From JBNAGF01 sp049801055 (GTDB taxonomy: Bacteria; Pseudomonadota; Alphaproteobacteria; Rhodobacterales; Rhodobacteraceae), in NCBI RefSeq assembly GCF_049801055.1, contig NZ_JBNAGF010000002.1, positions 310,001 to 374,000 of the forward strand: DNA of 64,000 bases. Reading direction: 5' to 3'. Of this stretch, positions 7,518 to 15,198 are shown piece by piece. A program made the position numbers and the translations under genes. How positions within the stretch are numbered: the first letter of the stretch is position 1; each line of letters opens with the position of its first letter. The notes below the pieces were generated by a model. The model was given only the letters and a program-made list of their open reading frames with translations, had not been told where the DNA came from and made no database searches.

Positions 7518-9572
7518 CTAGGCGTGTTCCACGTCCACATAGGTCTCGTGATAGCAGGCGCCGTTCTCGATATCTGTCCGGATATCCGACGGAATAAGCG
7601 CATTCACGGTCATTGCGGTGTCCGAACTGGCCCGCCATGTTCCCTTGGGGCTGTACAAGACACCGGGCAAAGTTGCGTCCGTCACCGATAATGTCAGAAC
7701 AACGGCGCCGCGTTCATTGTGCACTCTGACCGTGTCGCCATTCTTTAACCCACGGGCTTGGGCATCGACGGGGTTCATCTCTACCTGTTCCGGTCCCTGT
7801 GATGGTTCACAACCGCCGAAGGTGGCATTGGTGCGTTTGTCGGAACTTGGGGTAATCAGGGCAAGTGGCTGCGTTTGCGCAACCGGATCATAGCGGGGAA
7901 CACCAAACCCGAACCGATCTTGGTAGTCCGCACTGAACAGCTCGATCCGTCCTGATGCGGTAGCTGGAAAAACCGTTTGGCACATGATCGGATCGCATCC
8001 GTCCTCAGCGGTCATTTCGATTGCCGTATCCTGTGCCAACTCCGAGGGGCGGCGACCCTCGAACTGCCGGTGTCCGGCATCTATTGCCTGATCCATCAGG
8101 TCCGCGTCGCAGTCGAGAAACTCGGGCCGGTCATATCCAAACCGCGCGGCAAGGCGGCGGAAAATCTCGGTGTTGGGGAGGCTTTCGCCCACTGGCGGGA
8201 TCACCGGAGCTGCGCGCTGCACGAAATTTTGCCCGTAAGCCCCGAATATATCGTCATGTTCAAAATGACTGCAGGCGGGCAGAATTACGTCGCAAAACTG
8301 CATGGAGTCCGTCATAGCCACGTCGCAACCGGCTATGAACAGGTCGTCGCGCATCAGGGCCTTGATTAACCGAGATTGGTTCGGATGGGTTGCCACCGGA
8401 TTGTGATTGTAAATCATTGTCGCCATCACTGGCGGATCAAGGTCCGGATCAAGCAGTTTGTCTGGAACATCGACGATGTTGAACATGCGCGTTTCCGGGT
8501 GTTTCAGATGATCGCCGTGCAACTTGCCTTGTGTCTTTGGCGCCAGAATTCCGGATTTGGCGATCACACCGGCGCCACGCCGTCCTTGATGTCCGCTCAA
8601 GGCCGGCAATGCCATCACGGCGCGCAGTCCGGACCCGCCTGAACGGCCCCGTTCCATGCCGTTCCCGGGAGAAATGGACATGTTTTTGGCGCTTTGGATC
8701 CAGTCGGCGAGACGATGCATAAGCTCCGGGGCTACTCCGCAGATCCGGTGCACCTGATCCGCGTCATACTGGCGGGCCTGTTCCATGTAAGGATCGAACC
8801 CGCTGACCCATTTTTCGATAAAAGCCAGATCCAGAGCATTCCGGCGCTCAAGCTCGGCAGCCAGCGCCATCGCAAGGACGACATCGGTTCCGGGGCGGAT
8901 CTGGACGTGGAGATCACTTTGCTCGGCAATCTTGATCCGCTTCGGGTCGATCACGACCAGTTTAGCACCCTGTTCACGCGCCGACTTCACCACGCGGATG
9001 AGGTGCAGGTTCGATACCGTGACGTTGTTGCCCCAGACCACGATCAGATCGGAATGGACCGCCTGTTGTGGCGGCATACCCGGCGCTGCCCCGAACAGGC
9101 TGGTATAGGCGCCACCCCGAACCGCACCGCAGAGCGGGCCACGGTTCAGCAAGGTTGCGCCCATGTAGTAAAAGAACCTTCGATCCATCGACCCGCCTGC
9201 AAGTTCTCCATGCGGGCCGGCATAGTTGAACGGCAGCACCGATCGCGGGCCGTGCTGTTCAATCGCTTTGGAGAAACCAGCATGGATCTGATCCAGAGCT
9301 TCATCCCAGGAGATCCGCTCAAAGTCGGCCGTTCCGCGCGGCCCGACCCGCTTTAGCGGGTGCGTCAGCCGGTTTGGCCCATGCACGAATTCCGGATAGG
9401 AGCGGGCGACCTTGTTGCATATCACACCAGCGGTATAAGGGTTGGCGTCCGATCCCCTCACTGCAGTCAGTTTGTTTTCGACGACGTCAACCGTCAGGCT
9501 GCAAGTGTCGGGGCAGTCCAGCGGGCAGACACTGGGCAGACTGCGGGTTTCAAACTTTTCGGCTCTGGTCAT
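7518..9572 (-). CDS. Molybdopterin-dependent oxidoreductase (DMSO reductase superfamily)
   Basis: About 684 residues. The N-terminus carries an iron-sulfur motif of the form C-P-L-D-C-P-D-T-C followed by CNKV, enough for a 4Fe-4S cluster. Next is a bis-MGD binding core (GPLCGAVRGG; VVWGNNVTVSNLHLI; GNGMERGRSGG; YNHNPVATHPNQSRL; DSMQFCDVILPACSHFEHDD) and a C-terminal molydopterin-dinucleotide-binding domain (GLKNGDTVRVHNERG). No Tat signal is seen, so it is probably cytoplasmic. Start 9572 is preferred because AGGAA lies 6 nt upstream; the longer frame has no ribosome site. Electron donor and substrate are unknown and no partner subunit is adjacent. Confidence 0.88.
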   Translation of the reverse strand: MTRAEKFETRSLPSVCPLDCPDTCSLTVDVVENKLTAVRGSDANPYTAGVICNKVARSYPEFVHGPNRLTHPLKRVGPRGTADFERISWDEALDQIHAGFSKAIEQHGPRSVLPFNYAGPHGELAGGSMDRRFFYYMGATLLNRGPLCGAVRGGAYTSLFGAAPGMPPQQAVHSDLIVVWGNNVTVSNLHLIRVVKSAREQGAKLVVIDPKRIKIAEQSDLHVQIRPGTDVVLAMALAAELERRNALDLAFIEKWVSGFDPYMEQARQYDADQVHRICGVAPELMHRLADWIQSAKNMSISPGNGMERGRSGGSGLRAVMALPALSGHQGRRGAGVIAKSGILAPKTQGKLHGDHLKHPETRMFNIVDVPDKLLDPDLDPPVMATMIYNHNPVATHPNQSRLIKALMRDDLFIAGCDVAMTDSMQFCDVILPACSHFEHDDIFGAYGQNFVQRAAPVIPPVGESLPNTEIFRRLAARFGYDRPEFLDCDADLMDQAIDAGHRQFEGRRPSELAQDTAIEMTAEDGCDPIMCQTVFPATASGRIELFSADYQDRFGFGVPRYDPVAQTQPLALITPSSDKRTNATFGGCEPSQGPEQVEMNPVDAQARGLKNGDTVRVHNERGAVVLTLSVTDATLPGVLYSPKGTWRASSDTAMTVNALIPSDIRTDIENGACYHETYVDVEHA

Positions 9573-9798
9573 GTCGGGTTCCTGCGGCATGTGTTCGCTA
9601 CATTTGTTCCCGCAGGATAGATCGCCAAAATGGACCGGTAGAAGAGCCAAATCTTCCCTATATAGACAGTCCAATTTTGTGCCGTTCGAGCGTGGTGGTC
9701 TTTCGCCGCCGATGACCCAACACGCGTGCCGAATTGGCAGCGGTCACAACCATGGTTAGGCATTTGATTCGAAGGCGCCAGGCAAAAACATACTTTTG

Positions 9799-10119
9799 TC
9801 AGTGACTTGCAGATTGTTTCTCGATCAAAATTGACTGGCGCAAGGTGCCGTCGTCCTGATCAAAGATCAGGATCTGGTTGTCTTTTGTCACCACCGCATA
9901 CCAATCAGGGCCAATCGTAAAGGCCTGTGCTTCCACGCCATCGGGCAGCGCGATTTGATCAGGCAGCGGCGTGGGGGTGGCTTGCAGACGCAGAACCAGC
10001 AACCCGACGATAACCACGACCCCGCAAATCATCACCGCCGTCAAAGTGGTGACGAGGCGCCTCAGAAATTTCAGTTGCGGAGACTCCGGCTGCTCTCCGG
10101 CAGGAGGTTGTGTCTGCAT
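9799..10119 (-). CDS. Single-pass membrane protein, DUF6476-like
   Basis: About 106 residues: a cytoplasmic proline-rich start, LKFLRRLVTTLTAVMICGVVVIVGLLVLRLQ as an anchor helix, then PLPDQIALPDGVEAQAFTIGPDWYAVVTKDNQILIFDQ as a periplasmic strand-rich tail. This pattern is typical of a small family seen in Rhodobacteraceae that I associate with DUF6476. The start codon is uncertain; 10119 is the last ATG before the conserved part. Function unknown. Confidence 0.65.
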   Translation of the reverse strand: MQTQPPAGEQPESPQLKFLRRLVTTLTAVMICGVVVIVGLLVLRLQATPTPLPDQIALPDGVEAQAFTIGPDWYAVVTKDNQILIFDQDDGTLRQSILIEKQSASH

Positions 10120-10209
10120 CTTCGGCCCGCTTGTTCCCGTGCTTTGCAAGGTTTCATACGGGGCGAGCGCCCAAGACGCCAGACACAATACTCATTCAAG
10201 ATGGACCGG

Positions 10210-10692
10210 TTACAGCTTCATTTTTCGTTTCGCCCGTCTGACCTTGGACTTGTAGGTAAACCCTTTGTTCAGGCTCTTGCTGCCTGTGGCTCTCCACCAC
10301 TCTGAATCCTGAGGCCAGCTTCGCCAGAGGTTCCCTTCGGCATCCGTGACATGCGAGATGCACTCGCCGCCATCCTGCTTGCTGCCGTAGCCGTCGCTAT
10401 TGGGCCAGTACCATGTCAGGTCGTGGCAGACGCGGCCCTTGTTGTCGACACGCCACTTGCCGATGCCGACATTGTCCGGGTTTTTGCCGCACCATGCCTG
10501 TGCTTCCCAGTTGGGACCATAGTAGATACCGCCCTGGCAGGTTTTCCAGGTTTGCGTCATTCCCCCATACAAATTGGCAACGGCCTGCGCCGAGGCGCCT
10601 GTGGCACCCTTTGGCTTGGGATCGGCCGAAACTGAGACAGCTGATGAAAATGACAGGCCGGCGGACACAAGGAAGGTGAGTAAGCCTTTCAC
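10210..10692 (-). CDS. Secreted DUF995-like protein
   Basis: About 160 residues beginning with a signal peptide (VKGLLTFLVSAGLSFSSAVSVSA-DP). The mature part holds GGIYYGPNWEAQAWC, VGIGKWRVDNKGRVCHDLTWYWP and CISHVTDAEGNLWRSWP, the repeating W/C/Y-rich strands I associate with DUF995. The GTG at 10692 is chosen because GGAGA lies 6 nt upstream and a signal peptide follows at once; longer ATG starts give no signal peptide. Four Cys could form disulfides. The C-terminus is basic. Function unknown. Confidence 0.7.
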   Translation of the reverse strand: MKGLLTFLVSAGLSFSSAVSVSADPKPKGATGASAQAVANLYGGMTQTWKTCQGGIYYGPNWEAQAWCGKNPDNVGIGKWRVDNKGRVCHDLTWYWPNSDGYGSKQDGGECISHVTDAEGNLWRSWPQDSEWWRATGSKSLNKGFTYKSKVRRAKRKMKL

Positions 10693-10915
10693 AAAAATTC
10701 TCCATAAAACATGTAAACAATGACCACAATGATACCTGCATTGTTTCCCTGGCGTCAACGTTTTAAGGGATCCACGCATTGGGTCCGCCGAAGCGGATGT
10801 CGGAGCAAGAGGTGACAACAGTGGAAATCAGCGTTAGAACCCGGCCGGTTGCGTAGCGACATGTTGCAACCTGCGTTGCGCCCAGCTGATTTGCCACCTT
10901 AAGGACTGCCCGAGA

Positions 10916-11956
10916 ATGGAAACCCGCCAGACCGAGATTGTGTTTGCCATATCGACCGCGCCGCCGTCGCGGCTCGACAAGGCGCTGGCCCGGGATGTGC
11001 CGGCAGAAGCGTCCTTGTCCCGCACACGGCTGGCACGGCTGATCGCTTCGGGGGCGGTGACTGTCGATGGCGCTGTCATGCTCGATGCCAAAGCGAGGGT
11101 AGAAGAGGGCGCCAACGTGGTCATCCGGGTCGAAGAGGCCACCGACAGCCACATCGGCCCTGAAAACATTCCGCTCGATGTGGTGTACGAAGACGCCGAC
11201 CTGATCGTGGTCAACAAACCCGCCGGAATGGTGGTTCACCCGGCGCCGGGGTCTCCGTCAGGAACACTTGTAAACGCGTTGCTGCACCATTGCGGCGACG
11301 ACCTTTCCGGTGTTGGGGGCGTCAAGCGACCGGGTATCGTGCATCGGATCGACAAGGAAACCAGCGGTTTGCTGGTCGTGGCCAAGTCAGATGCGGCGCA
11401 CCGGGGGCTGGCCGAGCAGTTCGAGGCGCACAAGGTCGAGCGCTACTACCGCGCGGTTTGTTACGGCGTACCGGATGCCAATGATCCACGTCTGCGCGGG
11501 ATCAAGGGCGCAAGTTTCGAACCCGGAAACATCCTGCGACTGACAACCCGTTTGGCGCGCCACAAGACGGACAGGCAAAAACAGGCTGTGGTGTTCGACG
11601 GAGGTCGCCATGCAGTAACGCGTGCCCGCATTGTCGAGCGGTTCGGAACGCCACCCGTTGTAGCGTTGATCGAATGCTGGCTGGAAACCGGTCGAACCCA
11701 CCAGATTCGCGTGCATATGGCCCATGCCGGGCACGGGCTTGTAGGCGATCCGGTCTATGGCGGGCGCAGGAAATTGCCGCAACGATGCCTGACGCAGCAG
11801 GCGCAGGATGCGGTGCGGGATTTCTCCCGTCAGGCGCTCCATGCCGCCGTTCTTGGCTTTGAACACCCGGTTTCAGGTGAAGGCTTGCGCTTTGAGGCGC
11901 CGGTGCCAGATGATATGGGCAACCTTCTGAAGATGTTGAGAAATACTGATAGTTGA
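10916..11956 (+). CDS. rluD: RluA-family 23S rRNA pseudouridine synthase RluD
   Basis: A 346-residue protein with an N-terminal S4 RNA-binding domain (residues about 18-80: RLDKALARDVPAEASLSRTRLARLIASG) and a catalytic PSUS domain containing GIVHRIDKETSGLLVVAKSD with the catalytic Asp. GRTHQIRVHMAHAGHGLVGDPVYGG is seen later. It converts uridines of helix 69 in 23S rRNA to pseudouridine. The next host gene, rpoH, is now 16 kb away because the prophage lies between them; the rluD-rpoH adjacency is common in Rhodobacteraceae. Confidence 0.95.
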   Translation: METRQTEIVFAISTAPPSRLDKALARDVPAEASLSRTRLARLIASGAVTVDGAVMLDAKARVEEGANVVIRVEEATDSHIGPENIPLDVVYEDADLIVVNKPAGMVVHPAPGSPSGTLVNALLHHCGDDLSGVGGVKRPGIVHRIDKETSGLLVVAKSDAAHRGLAEQFEAHKVERYYRAVCYGVPDANDPRLRGIKGASFEPGNILRLTTRLARHKTDRQKQAVVFDGGRHAVTRARIVERFGTPPVVALIECWLETGRTHQIRVHMAHAGHGLVGDPVYGGRRKLPQRCLTQQAQDAVRDFSRQALHAAVLGFEHPVSGEGLRFEAPVPDDMGNLLKMLRNTDS

Positions 11957-12013
11957 ACTTTTCTGTCCAGGTTGTCATCAATCGCACAAAGGCGTGAAAC
12001 CGACAGTCTCATC

Positions 12014-12033
12014 TTTCCTTAATGGAAACATAA
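12014..12033. other. Putative left attachment site
   Basis: TTAATGGAAAC (12019-12029) is shared exactly with 28067-28077, and the next four bases match at three positions. On this side it is part of TTTCC-N5-GGAAA (12014-12028), an inverted repeat with a short spacer such as tyrosine integrases use as core sites. It lies 63 bp after the rluD stop. The repeat is short, so the exact crossover is not certain. Confidence 0.55.
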
Positions 12034-12101
12034 CACTAAGCTATTGAAACTATTGTAGTGTTATAGGTCTATGTGCCAATTCTGTGCCGATAGTATTATC
12101 C

Positions 12102-12113
12102 TTAACATGTTAA
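12102..12113. promoter_or_regulatory. Perfect 12-bp palindrome TTAACATGTTAA
   Basis: A perfect palindrome in the prophage leader. A related form, TTAAC-N2-GTTAA, recurs at 12328-12339 and once near 27770 inside the integrase gene. It is a candidate operator for a phage DNA-binding protein such as the HTH protein at 12392. Confidence 0.4.
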
Positions 12114-12137
12114 CTAAATATTTACAAAAAAGCTACT

Positions 12138-12165
12138 TTGACAAGGAATTTGTCAACGTTGACAA
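12138..12165. promoter_or_regulatory. Overlapping TTGACAA/TTGTCAA palindromes
   Basis: TTGACAA-N5-TTGTCAA (12138-12156) overlaps the perfect 16-bp palindrome TTGTCAACGTTGACAA (12150-12165), giving three alternating half-sites. The first half-site also matches a sigma-70 -35 hexamer (TTGACA). This is an operator-like arrangement in a leader with no repressor gene. The half-site TTGAC reappears in the 12353-12372 palindrome. Confidence 0.5.
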
Positions 12166-12217
12166 GCATTTAGAGGTTGCTTCCGGCCCATATGTAAGCT
12201 AGACTAGTGTTACCTCG

Positions 12218-12275
12218 AATGGTCGCCCCTTCCTAAAGTCTGGCAAAGCCAGCCCCTAGCACTGCGGCGACCATT
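12218..12275. ncRNA. Structured element, candidate small RNA or leader RNA
   Basis: AATGGTCGCC (12218-12227) is exactly complementary to GGCGACCATT (12266-12275). The 38 nt between them contain a second hairpin, CTGGC-AAA-GCCAG, and little else. A 10-bp G+C-containing stem closing an internal hairpin is more than an operator needs and looks like a folded RNA. A weak promoter-like pair (TTGCTT about 12177, TAGACT about 12200) precedes it. Phage P4 and relatives control immunity by a small RNA; a comparable role is only a hypothesis. A protein-binding cruciform is the alternative. Confidence 0.35.
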
Positions 12276-12325
12276 GGCAGAGACACCGCGACTACCTGCC
12301 AGATCAAAGAGGTCGCTCCAAAAAC

Positions 12326-12341
12326 ACTTAACGTGTTAAGT
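12326..12341. promoter_or_regulatory. Inverted repeat ACTTAAC-N2-GTTAAGT
   Basis: Seven-base perfect arms with a 2-bp centre, 51 bp before the first prophage gene. It shares the TTAAC-N2-GTTAA core with 12102-12113. Probable operator or promoter element for the early operon. Confidence 0.4.
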
Positions 12342-12352
12342 AATTCTCAAAT

Positions 12353-12372
12353 ATTTGACCATTTGGTCAAAT
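12353..12372. promoter_or_regulatory. Inverted repeat ATTTGACC-N4-GGTCAAAT
   Basis: Perfect 8-bp arms ending 19 bp before the ATG of the HTH gene and just before its ribosome site (GGAGTGAAG). A protein bound here would block the early operon, so an operator is the natural reading. Confidence 0.5.
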
Positions 12373-12391
12373 TTTGGGTCGGAGTGAAGTT

Positions 12392-12604
12392 ATGTCTAAT
12401 GAACCTACCTACCTGACTACCGAAGAACTAGCTGACCGCTGGAACGTCACCGCGAATATGTTGGCAGCGATGCGCCACAGAGGCGAAGGACCGCCCTACC
12501 GTAAATTCAGCCGCCTTGTCCGCTATGACCTCGAAGACGTCATGTCCTACGAGGACGAAGTCAAGCGTTATAGCACTATCACACCAAAAGGGAGCGCGGC
12601 CTGA
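12392..12604 (+). CDS. Small helix-turn-helix (excisionase/AlpA-like) protein
   Basis: Seventy residues. YLTTEELADRWNVTANMLAAMRHRGEGPPYRKFSRLVRYDLEDVMSYE is the MerR-like winged-helix layout of excisionase/AlpA-type proteins: helix-turn-helix, then a G-P-P-Y-x-K strand, then V-R-Y as the wing. The ATG at 12392 follows GGAGTGAAG. It may direct excision together with the integrase, activate early genes, or both. It is the only clear DNA-binding protein of the prophage besides the integrase. Near its 3' end lies a degenerate copy of the dispersed palindrome (12567-12582). Confidence 0.75.
   Translation: MSNEPTYLTTEELADRWNVTANMLAAMRHRGEGPPYRKFSRLVRYDLEDVMSYEDEVKRYSTITPKGSAA
12567..12582 (+). repeat. 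Dispersed palindrome, degenerate copy 1
   Basis: GTTATAGCACTATCAC matches 13 of 16 positions of GTAATAGCCCTATTAC and is read as R-Y-S-T-I-T in the HTH gene, the same codon phase as the other genic copies. It is followed by ACCAAAA, as is the copy at 14341. Confidence 0.4.
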
Positions 12605-12729
12605 TGGAGCTTCTCACTTTGATCGGGGCCATAGTGGTCCTCTGGTATGCCGTTCCCTACGCAGTTTGGATGGCCGTTTGTGTTTTAGGGCTGGTTGCTT
12701 GTGCAATCGGGGAAAGGCTGGCGAAATGA
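12604..12729 (+). CDS. 41-residue membrane peptide
   Basis: The ATG overlaps the HTH gene stop (TGATG) and the stop overlaps the next ATG. The product is almost entirely hydrophobic: ELLTLIGAIVVLWYAVPYAVW then VCVLGLVACAIGERLAK, giving one long or two short membrane segments with a positively charged end. The overlap on both sides supports real expression. Possible roles are membrane anchoring of an early function, superinfection exclusion or holin-like activity; none is shown. Confidence 0.6.
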   Translation: MELLTLIGAIVVLWYAVPYAVWMAVCVLGLVACAIGERLAK

Positions 12730-12986
12730 GCACCCTCTATGAACTGACAAAGGGTGTCTGCAACACCTGCGGTGAGGAAATCCCACTAGAGAATGACTAC
12801 TGCTACATCTGCGGTATCAAAGAACGGGCGCTCTACTACATGCTTGACGGAAAGGGCGTCAGCAAAGACGCCGAATACATTGCTCAATCCAACATAGTAT
12901 CCGGCTTGCTTGTCCTAGATGCGGTCAACGCTCTTCTAAATGAAGTGCAACTGCATCGCCCTCTCACTGCAAACAAGAAGCAATAG
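12726..12986 (+). CDS. Small zinc-ribbon protein of the early operon
   Basis: Eighty-six residues. Two knuckles, C-N-T-C-G and C-Y-I-C-G, are 16 residues apart near the N-terminus (residues about 12-32), forming a zinc ribbon. A helical tail follows (EYIAQSNIVSGLLVLDAVNALLNEV). The start overlaps the stop of the preceding membrane peptide (ATGA). Small zinc ribbons in early phage genes often bind RNA polymerase or DNA; that is inference only. Confidence 0.7.
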   Translation: MSTLYELTKGVCNTCGEEIPLENDYCYICGIKERALYYMLDGKGVSKDAEYIAQSNIVSGLLVLDAVNALLNEVQLHRPLTANKKQ

Positions 12987-12998
12987 GAGGGCTGAGAA

Positions 12999-13292
12999 AT
13001 GAATGAAGTTGTATCAGACCTTATGCACAAATGTGTGGACCTAGCTTGGTCAGTTGGTCACGAAAGCATCTCGTCAACATTGAGAGCCGATATAGGAGAT
13101 TTTCTCTATGAAGCAGTTCAATCGGCTGCTTACAGCGATCAGTTCAATACGGCAGATGATCTAATCAATCAGGCATATGGCCTTTATGAACGATTGAAGA
13201 ATGAGCGCGAGCGCCGTGAACGCGAAAGGAAGATAATAGACGAGTTATCCGATTACGAAACTTTCCTCCGCCAGAAGTATAAAAAGGGCTGA
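12999..13292 (+). CDS. Phage early protein of unknown function, helical
   Basis: Ninety-seven residues behind a strong AGGAGG site (12987-12992). It is predicted largely helical, with a highly charged coiled-coil-like segment (YERLKNERERRERERKIIDELSDYE) and a basic tail. No known family recognised. It is part of the compact early operon. Confidence 0.65.
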   Translation: MNEVVSDLMHKCVDLAWSVGHESISSTLRADIGDFLYEAVQSAAYSDQFNTADDLINQAYGLYERLKNERERRERERKIIDELSDYETFLRQKYKKG

Positions 13293-13293
13293 C

Positions 13294-13506
13294 ATGAAAC
13301 TCATACCAAAGCAGATAGCGGACAGAAACAGCGCCGTGGCTGTAGAAGCGAGAGAGCGCGGAGCGAAGACGTTCTTCCTTGACGAGTTCTCTGACCCTGA
13401 CGGGCAGGGGGTTATGAAACTGACAGGAACCAAGCCCAACGGTGAGCCTTACATTGGCTATTTCCCCGCTGACCAATGGTTCGATCCAGAGCCGGATAGC
13501 GAGTAG
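13294..13506 (+). CDS. Phage early protein of unknown function
   Basis: Seventy residues, starting one base after the previous stop. Sequence such as RGAKTFFLDEFSDPDGQGVMKLTGTKPNGEPYIGYFPADQWF suggests a small strand-rich fold. No family recognised. Its position directly before the P-loop protein suggests a replication accessory, without further evidence. Confidence 0.6.
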   Translation: MKLIPKQIADRNSAVAVEARERGAKTFFLDEFSDPDGQGVMKLTGTKPNGEPYIGYFPADQWFDPEPDSE

Positions 13507-13511
13507 ACACA

Positions 13512-14945
13512 ATGAAAAAGAACGTAAAAAAGGGGAACCGCGTGGTTCCCCTGCACCCGAGTATTGACCCTAGCGAAGTAGAGGAACAGTGGTCAGACCA
13601 TGAAGCAATCAGCAACCACTTCACCGAGGTAGGGGGCGCACTAGGAGAGCTAATCCGTATCGGACACAAAATGTCTCACATGGACACTAGCTTCCCGTCT
13701 TTGGCTGGTGCGCTGGTGGGCCTTTCAGCAGCCGCTAACAACATGTGGCATGTAGAATGGGCAAATGGGAGAAAGACCCACCTAAACCTCTATGTCTTGC
13801 TGATAATGCCCTCTGGCGCTGGCAAAGAAGCTGGCCGATCAGTAGCCAGACAGTGCGCCCAAGAAGCGCAAGCAGGGTTCTACGATAGTATGACTTCTGA
13901 CGCCGCCCTGCATAACGCGCTATGTAGAAACAAGAATGTGCTATTAAGCATAGATGAGTTTGGGCGTGTCTTATCTAACGCCAGAAAGACCACAGGCAGT
14001 CACCAAAAAAGTCTAGTTACCGCCTTAATGAGTGCTTGGGGATTGGCGGATAAGGTGCTTGCCAGCAGGGGTTATGCTGACGGCAAGAACGACAAACCAG
14101 AAGTGTATAACCCTTATGTCAGCCTGTTTGGTGTTTCGACTCTTGTGCGGTTTGTCGAAGGTGTTGAGGCTGAGGATACTGAGGACGGGACGCTAAACCG
14201 CCTGTTAGTCATCCCCGGCGGCGATCCCCAACAAAAGCCGTATGACGCTCCTACCTACTCAGAAAGTCAATTACCTGAGCATTTGCGCAATATGTTAGCC
14301 AACATGGCCGCCGGCAGAATTGCTAACAACCAAATGAAGGGTAATAGGCCTGTTACACCAAAACCCCAACTACCAAAGAAGGGCGTGATAGAACCTGACA
14401 TGCAGGCAGATGACCTCTTGAGGGCGTATCACGAGGACGTTGACAAAAGGAAACGCGCTGCCGGAGACATGCGGGGTTTGTGGGGCAGGGCGCTTGAGAT
14501 AATGGTTAGGTTGGCTGGCCTACTGGCTCTTGCTGACGAGGCGTTGAAGGGGCCGATTTATGGGGCGGTCACTATGCAGGCAACGCACGTCAACTACGCC
14601 TATGAGCTTGTCTGTGCTTGCACCAATTGGGTTGAGCGTGAAATCGGTGAAGTGGTGCGCGCTAATACAGAGAAAGACAAAATCCGTGTCTGCGTCCTGA
14701 GAGCGTTGCACGAGCTTCCGGCCAGAATAAAACACCCTAGACGTCCCGGCCCTGAATTTGTGCCGCTTTCAAAAATAACGGAAAGGATTAAGTCCAAAAC
14801 CAAGCAGCGATCTCTAATAACGGATACGCTTGAGGAAATGAAAATAATGAATGAGATACGCGAGAGCGTTGTATCTGCTGAAGGGCGTGGTCGGCCCACG
14901 TCTTTTTTCGCCCTAAGTATGCCGTTTGAGGACTATGAGATCTGA
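13512..14945 (+). CDS. P-loop protein, DUF3987-like (phage replication helicase-type)
   Basis: A 477-residue protein. LYVLLIMPSGAGKEAGRSVA (residues about 95-112) is a Walker-A-like loop and VLLSIDEFGRVL (about 153-164) a Walker B. The spacing and the LVGLSAAANN segment before the loop match DUF3987 proteins, found in phages and mobile elements fused to or beside primases. No primase domain is present. The last 90 residues resemble a winged-helix control segment (LSKITERIKSKTKQRSLITDTLEEM). It is the only replication-type gene recognised, and it is followed by a repeat-rich non-coding stretch that may be the origin. It contains a copy of the dispersed palindrome at 14341. Confidence 0.75.
   Translation: MKKNVKKGNRVVPLHPSIDPSEVEEQWSDHEAISNHFTEVGGALGELIRIGHKMSHMDTSFPSLAGALVGLSAAANNMWHVEWANGRKTHLNLYVLLIMPSGAGKEAGRSVARQCAQEAQAGFYDSMTSDAALHNALCRNKNVLLSIDEFGRVLSNARKTTGSHQKSLVTALMSAWGLADKVLASRGYADGKNDKPEVYNPYVSLFGVSTLVRFVEGVEAEDTEDGTLNRLLVIPGGDPQQKPYDAPTYSESQLPEHLRNMLANMAAGRIANNQMKGNRPVTPKPQLPKKGVIEPDMQADDLLRAYHEDVDKRKRAAGDMRGLWGRALEIMVRLAGLLALADEALKGPIYGAVTMQATHVNYAYELVCACTNWVEREIGEVVRANTEKDKIRVCVLRALHELPARIKHPRRPGPEFVPLSKITERIKSKTKQRSLITDTLEEMKIMNEIRESVVSAEGRGRPTSFFALSMPFEDYEI
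14341..14356 (+). repeat. Dispersed palindrome copy 2
   Basis: GTAATAGGCCTGTTAC matches 14 of 16 positions and is read as N-R-P-V-T in the DUF3987 gene, the same codon phase as the other genic copies. The flank ACCAAAA matches copy 1. Confidence 0.6.
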
Positions 14946-14977
14946 ATTAACGGGGAATTAACGGGGAATTAACGGGG
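14945..14977 (+). repeat. Three tandem 11-bp repeats
   Basis: AATTAACGGGG occurs three times without spacer at 14945-14955, 14956-14966 and 14967-14977. Inverted partial copies lie at 15175-15193. Confidence 0.85.
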
Positions 14978-15198
14978 GCGGTTTTTTCGGAAATCGCCGC
15001 TCTGGCATTCCCCGCTTTTCCCCGCTATTCCCCATTAAATAATCGCCAAAAAATTCAATGGAAACAAATATTTAAAAGAAAAATGACTAATTATCGGATT
15101 AATAGATAGGGGTATACACTTTATCTTTTGTTCTGCTCTTGTTCACCCTGATTTTCTCCCATTTTGTCCCCCTTCCCCGTTAATCCGTTAATTCGGCT

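Larger units (their letters stand above)
11957..12391. other. Non-coding prophage left end dense in inverted repeats
   Basis: No credible reading frame on either strand. From left to right it holds the putative att site (12014-12033), an inverted repeat ATAACACTA-N17-TAGTGTTAT (12030-12064) enclosing a CTATTG direct repeat, TTAACATGTTAA (12102-12113), overlapping TTGACAA palindromes (12138-12165), a long structured element (12218-12275), ACTTAAC-N2-GTTAAGT (12326-12341) and ATTTGACC-N4-GGTCAAAT (12353-12372). A temperate phage would keep its repressor and immunity control here, but no repressor gene is present. Confidence 0.7.

Noticed and set aside
12102..12341. TTAAC...GTTAA palindromes as CtrA sites
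   Set aside because: CtrA full sites are TTAA-N7-TTAA; here the TTAA elements are 4 bp apart.
12374..12391. TTG start six codons upstream of the HTH protein
   Set aside because: It would fall immediately after an operator-like inverted repeat and include the ribosome site GGAGTGAAG, which serves the ATG at 12392.
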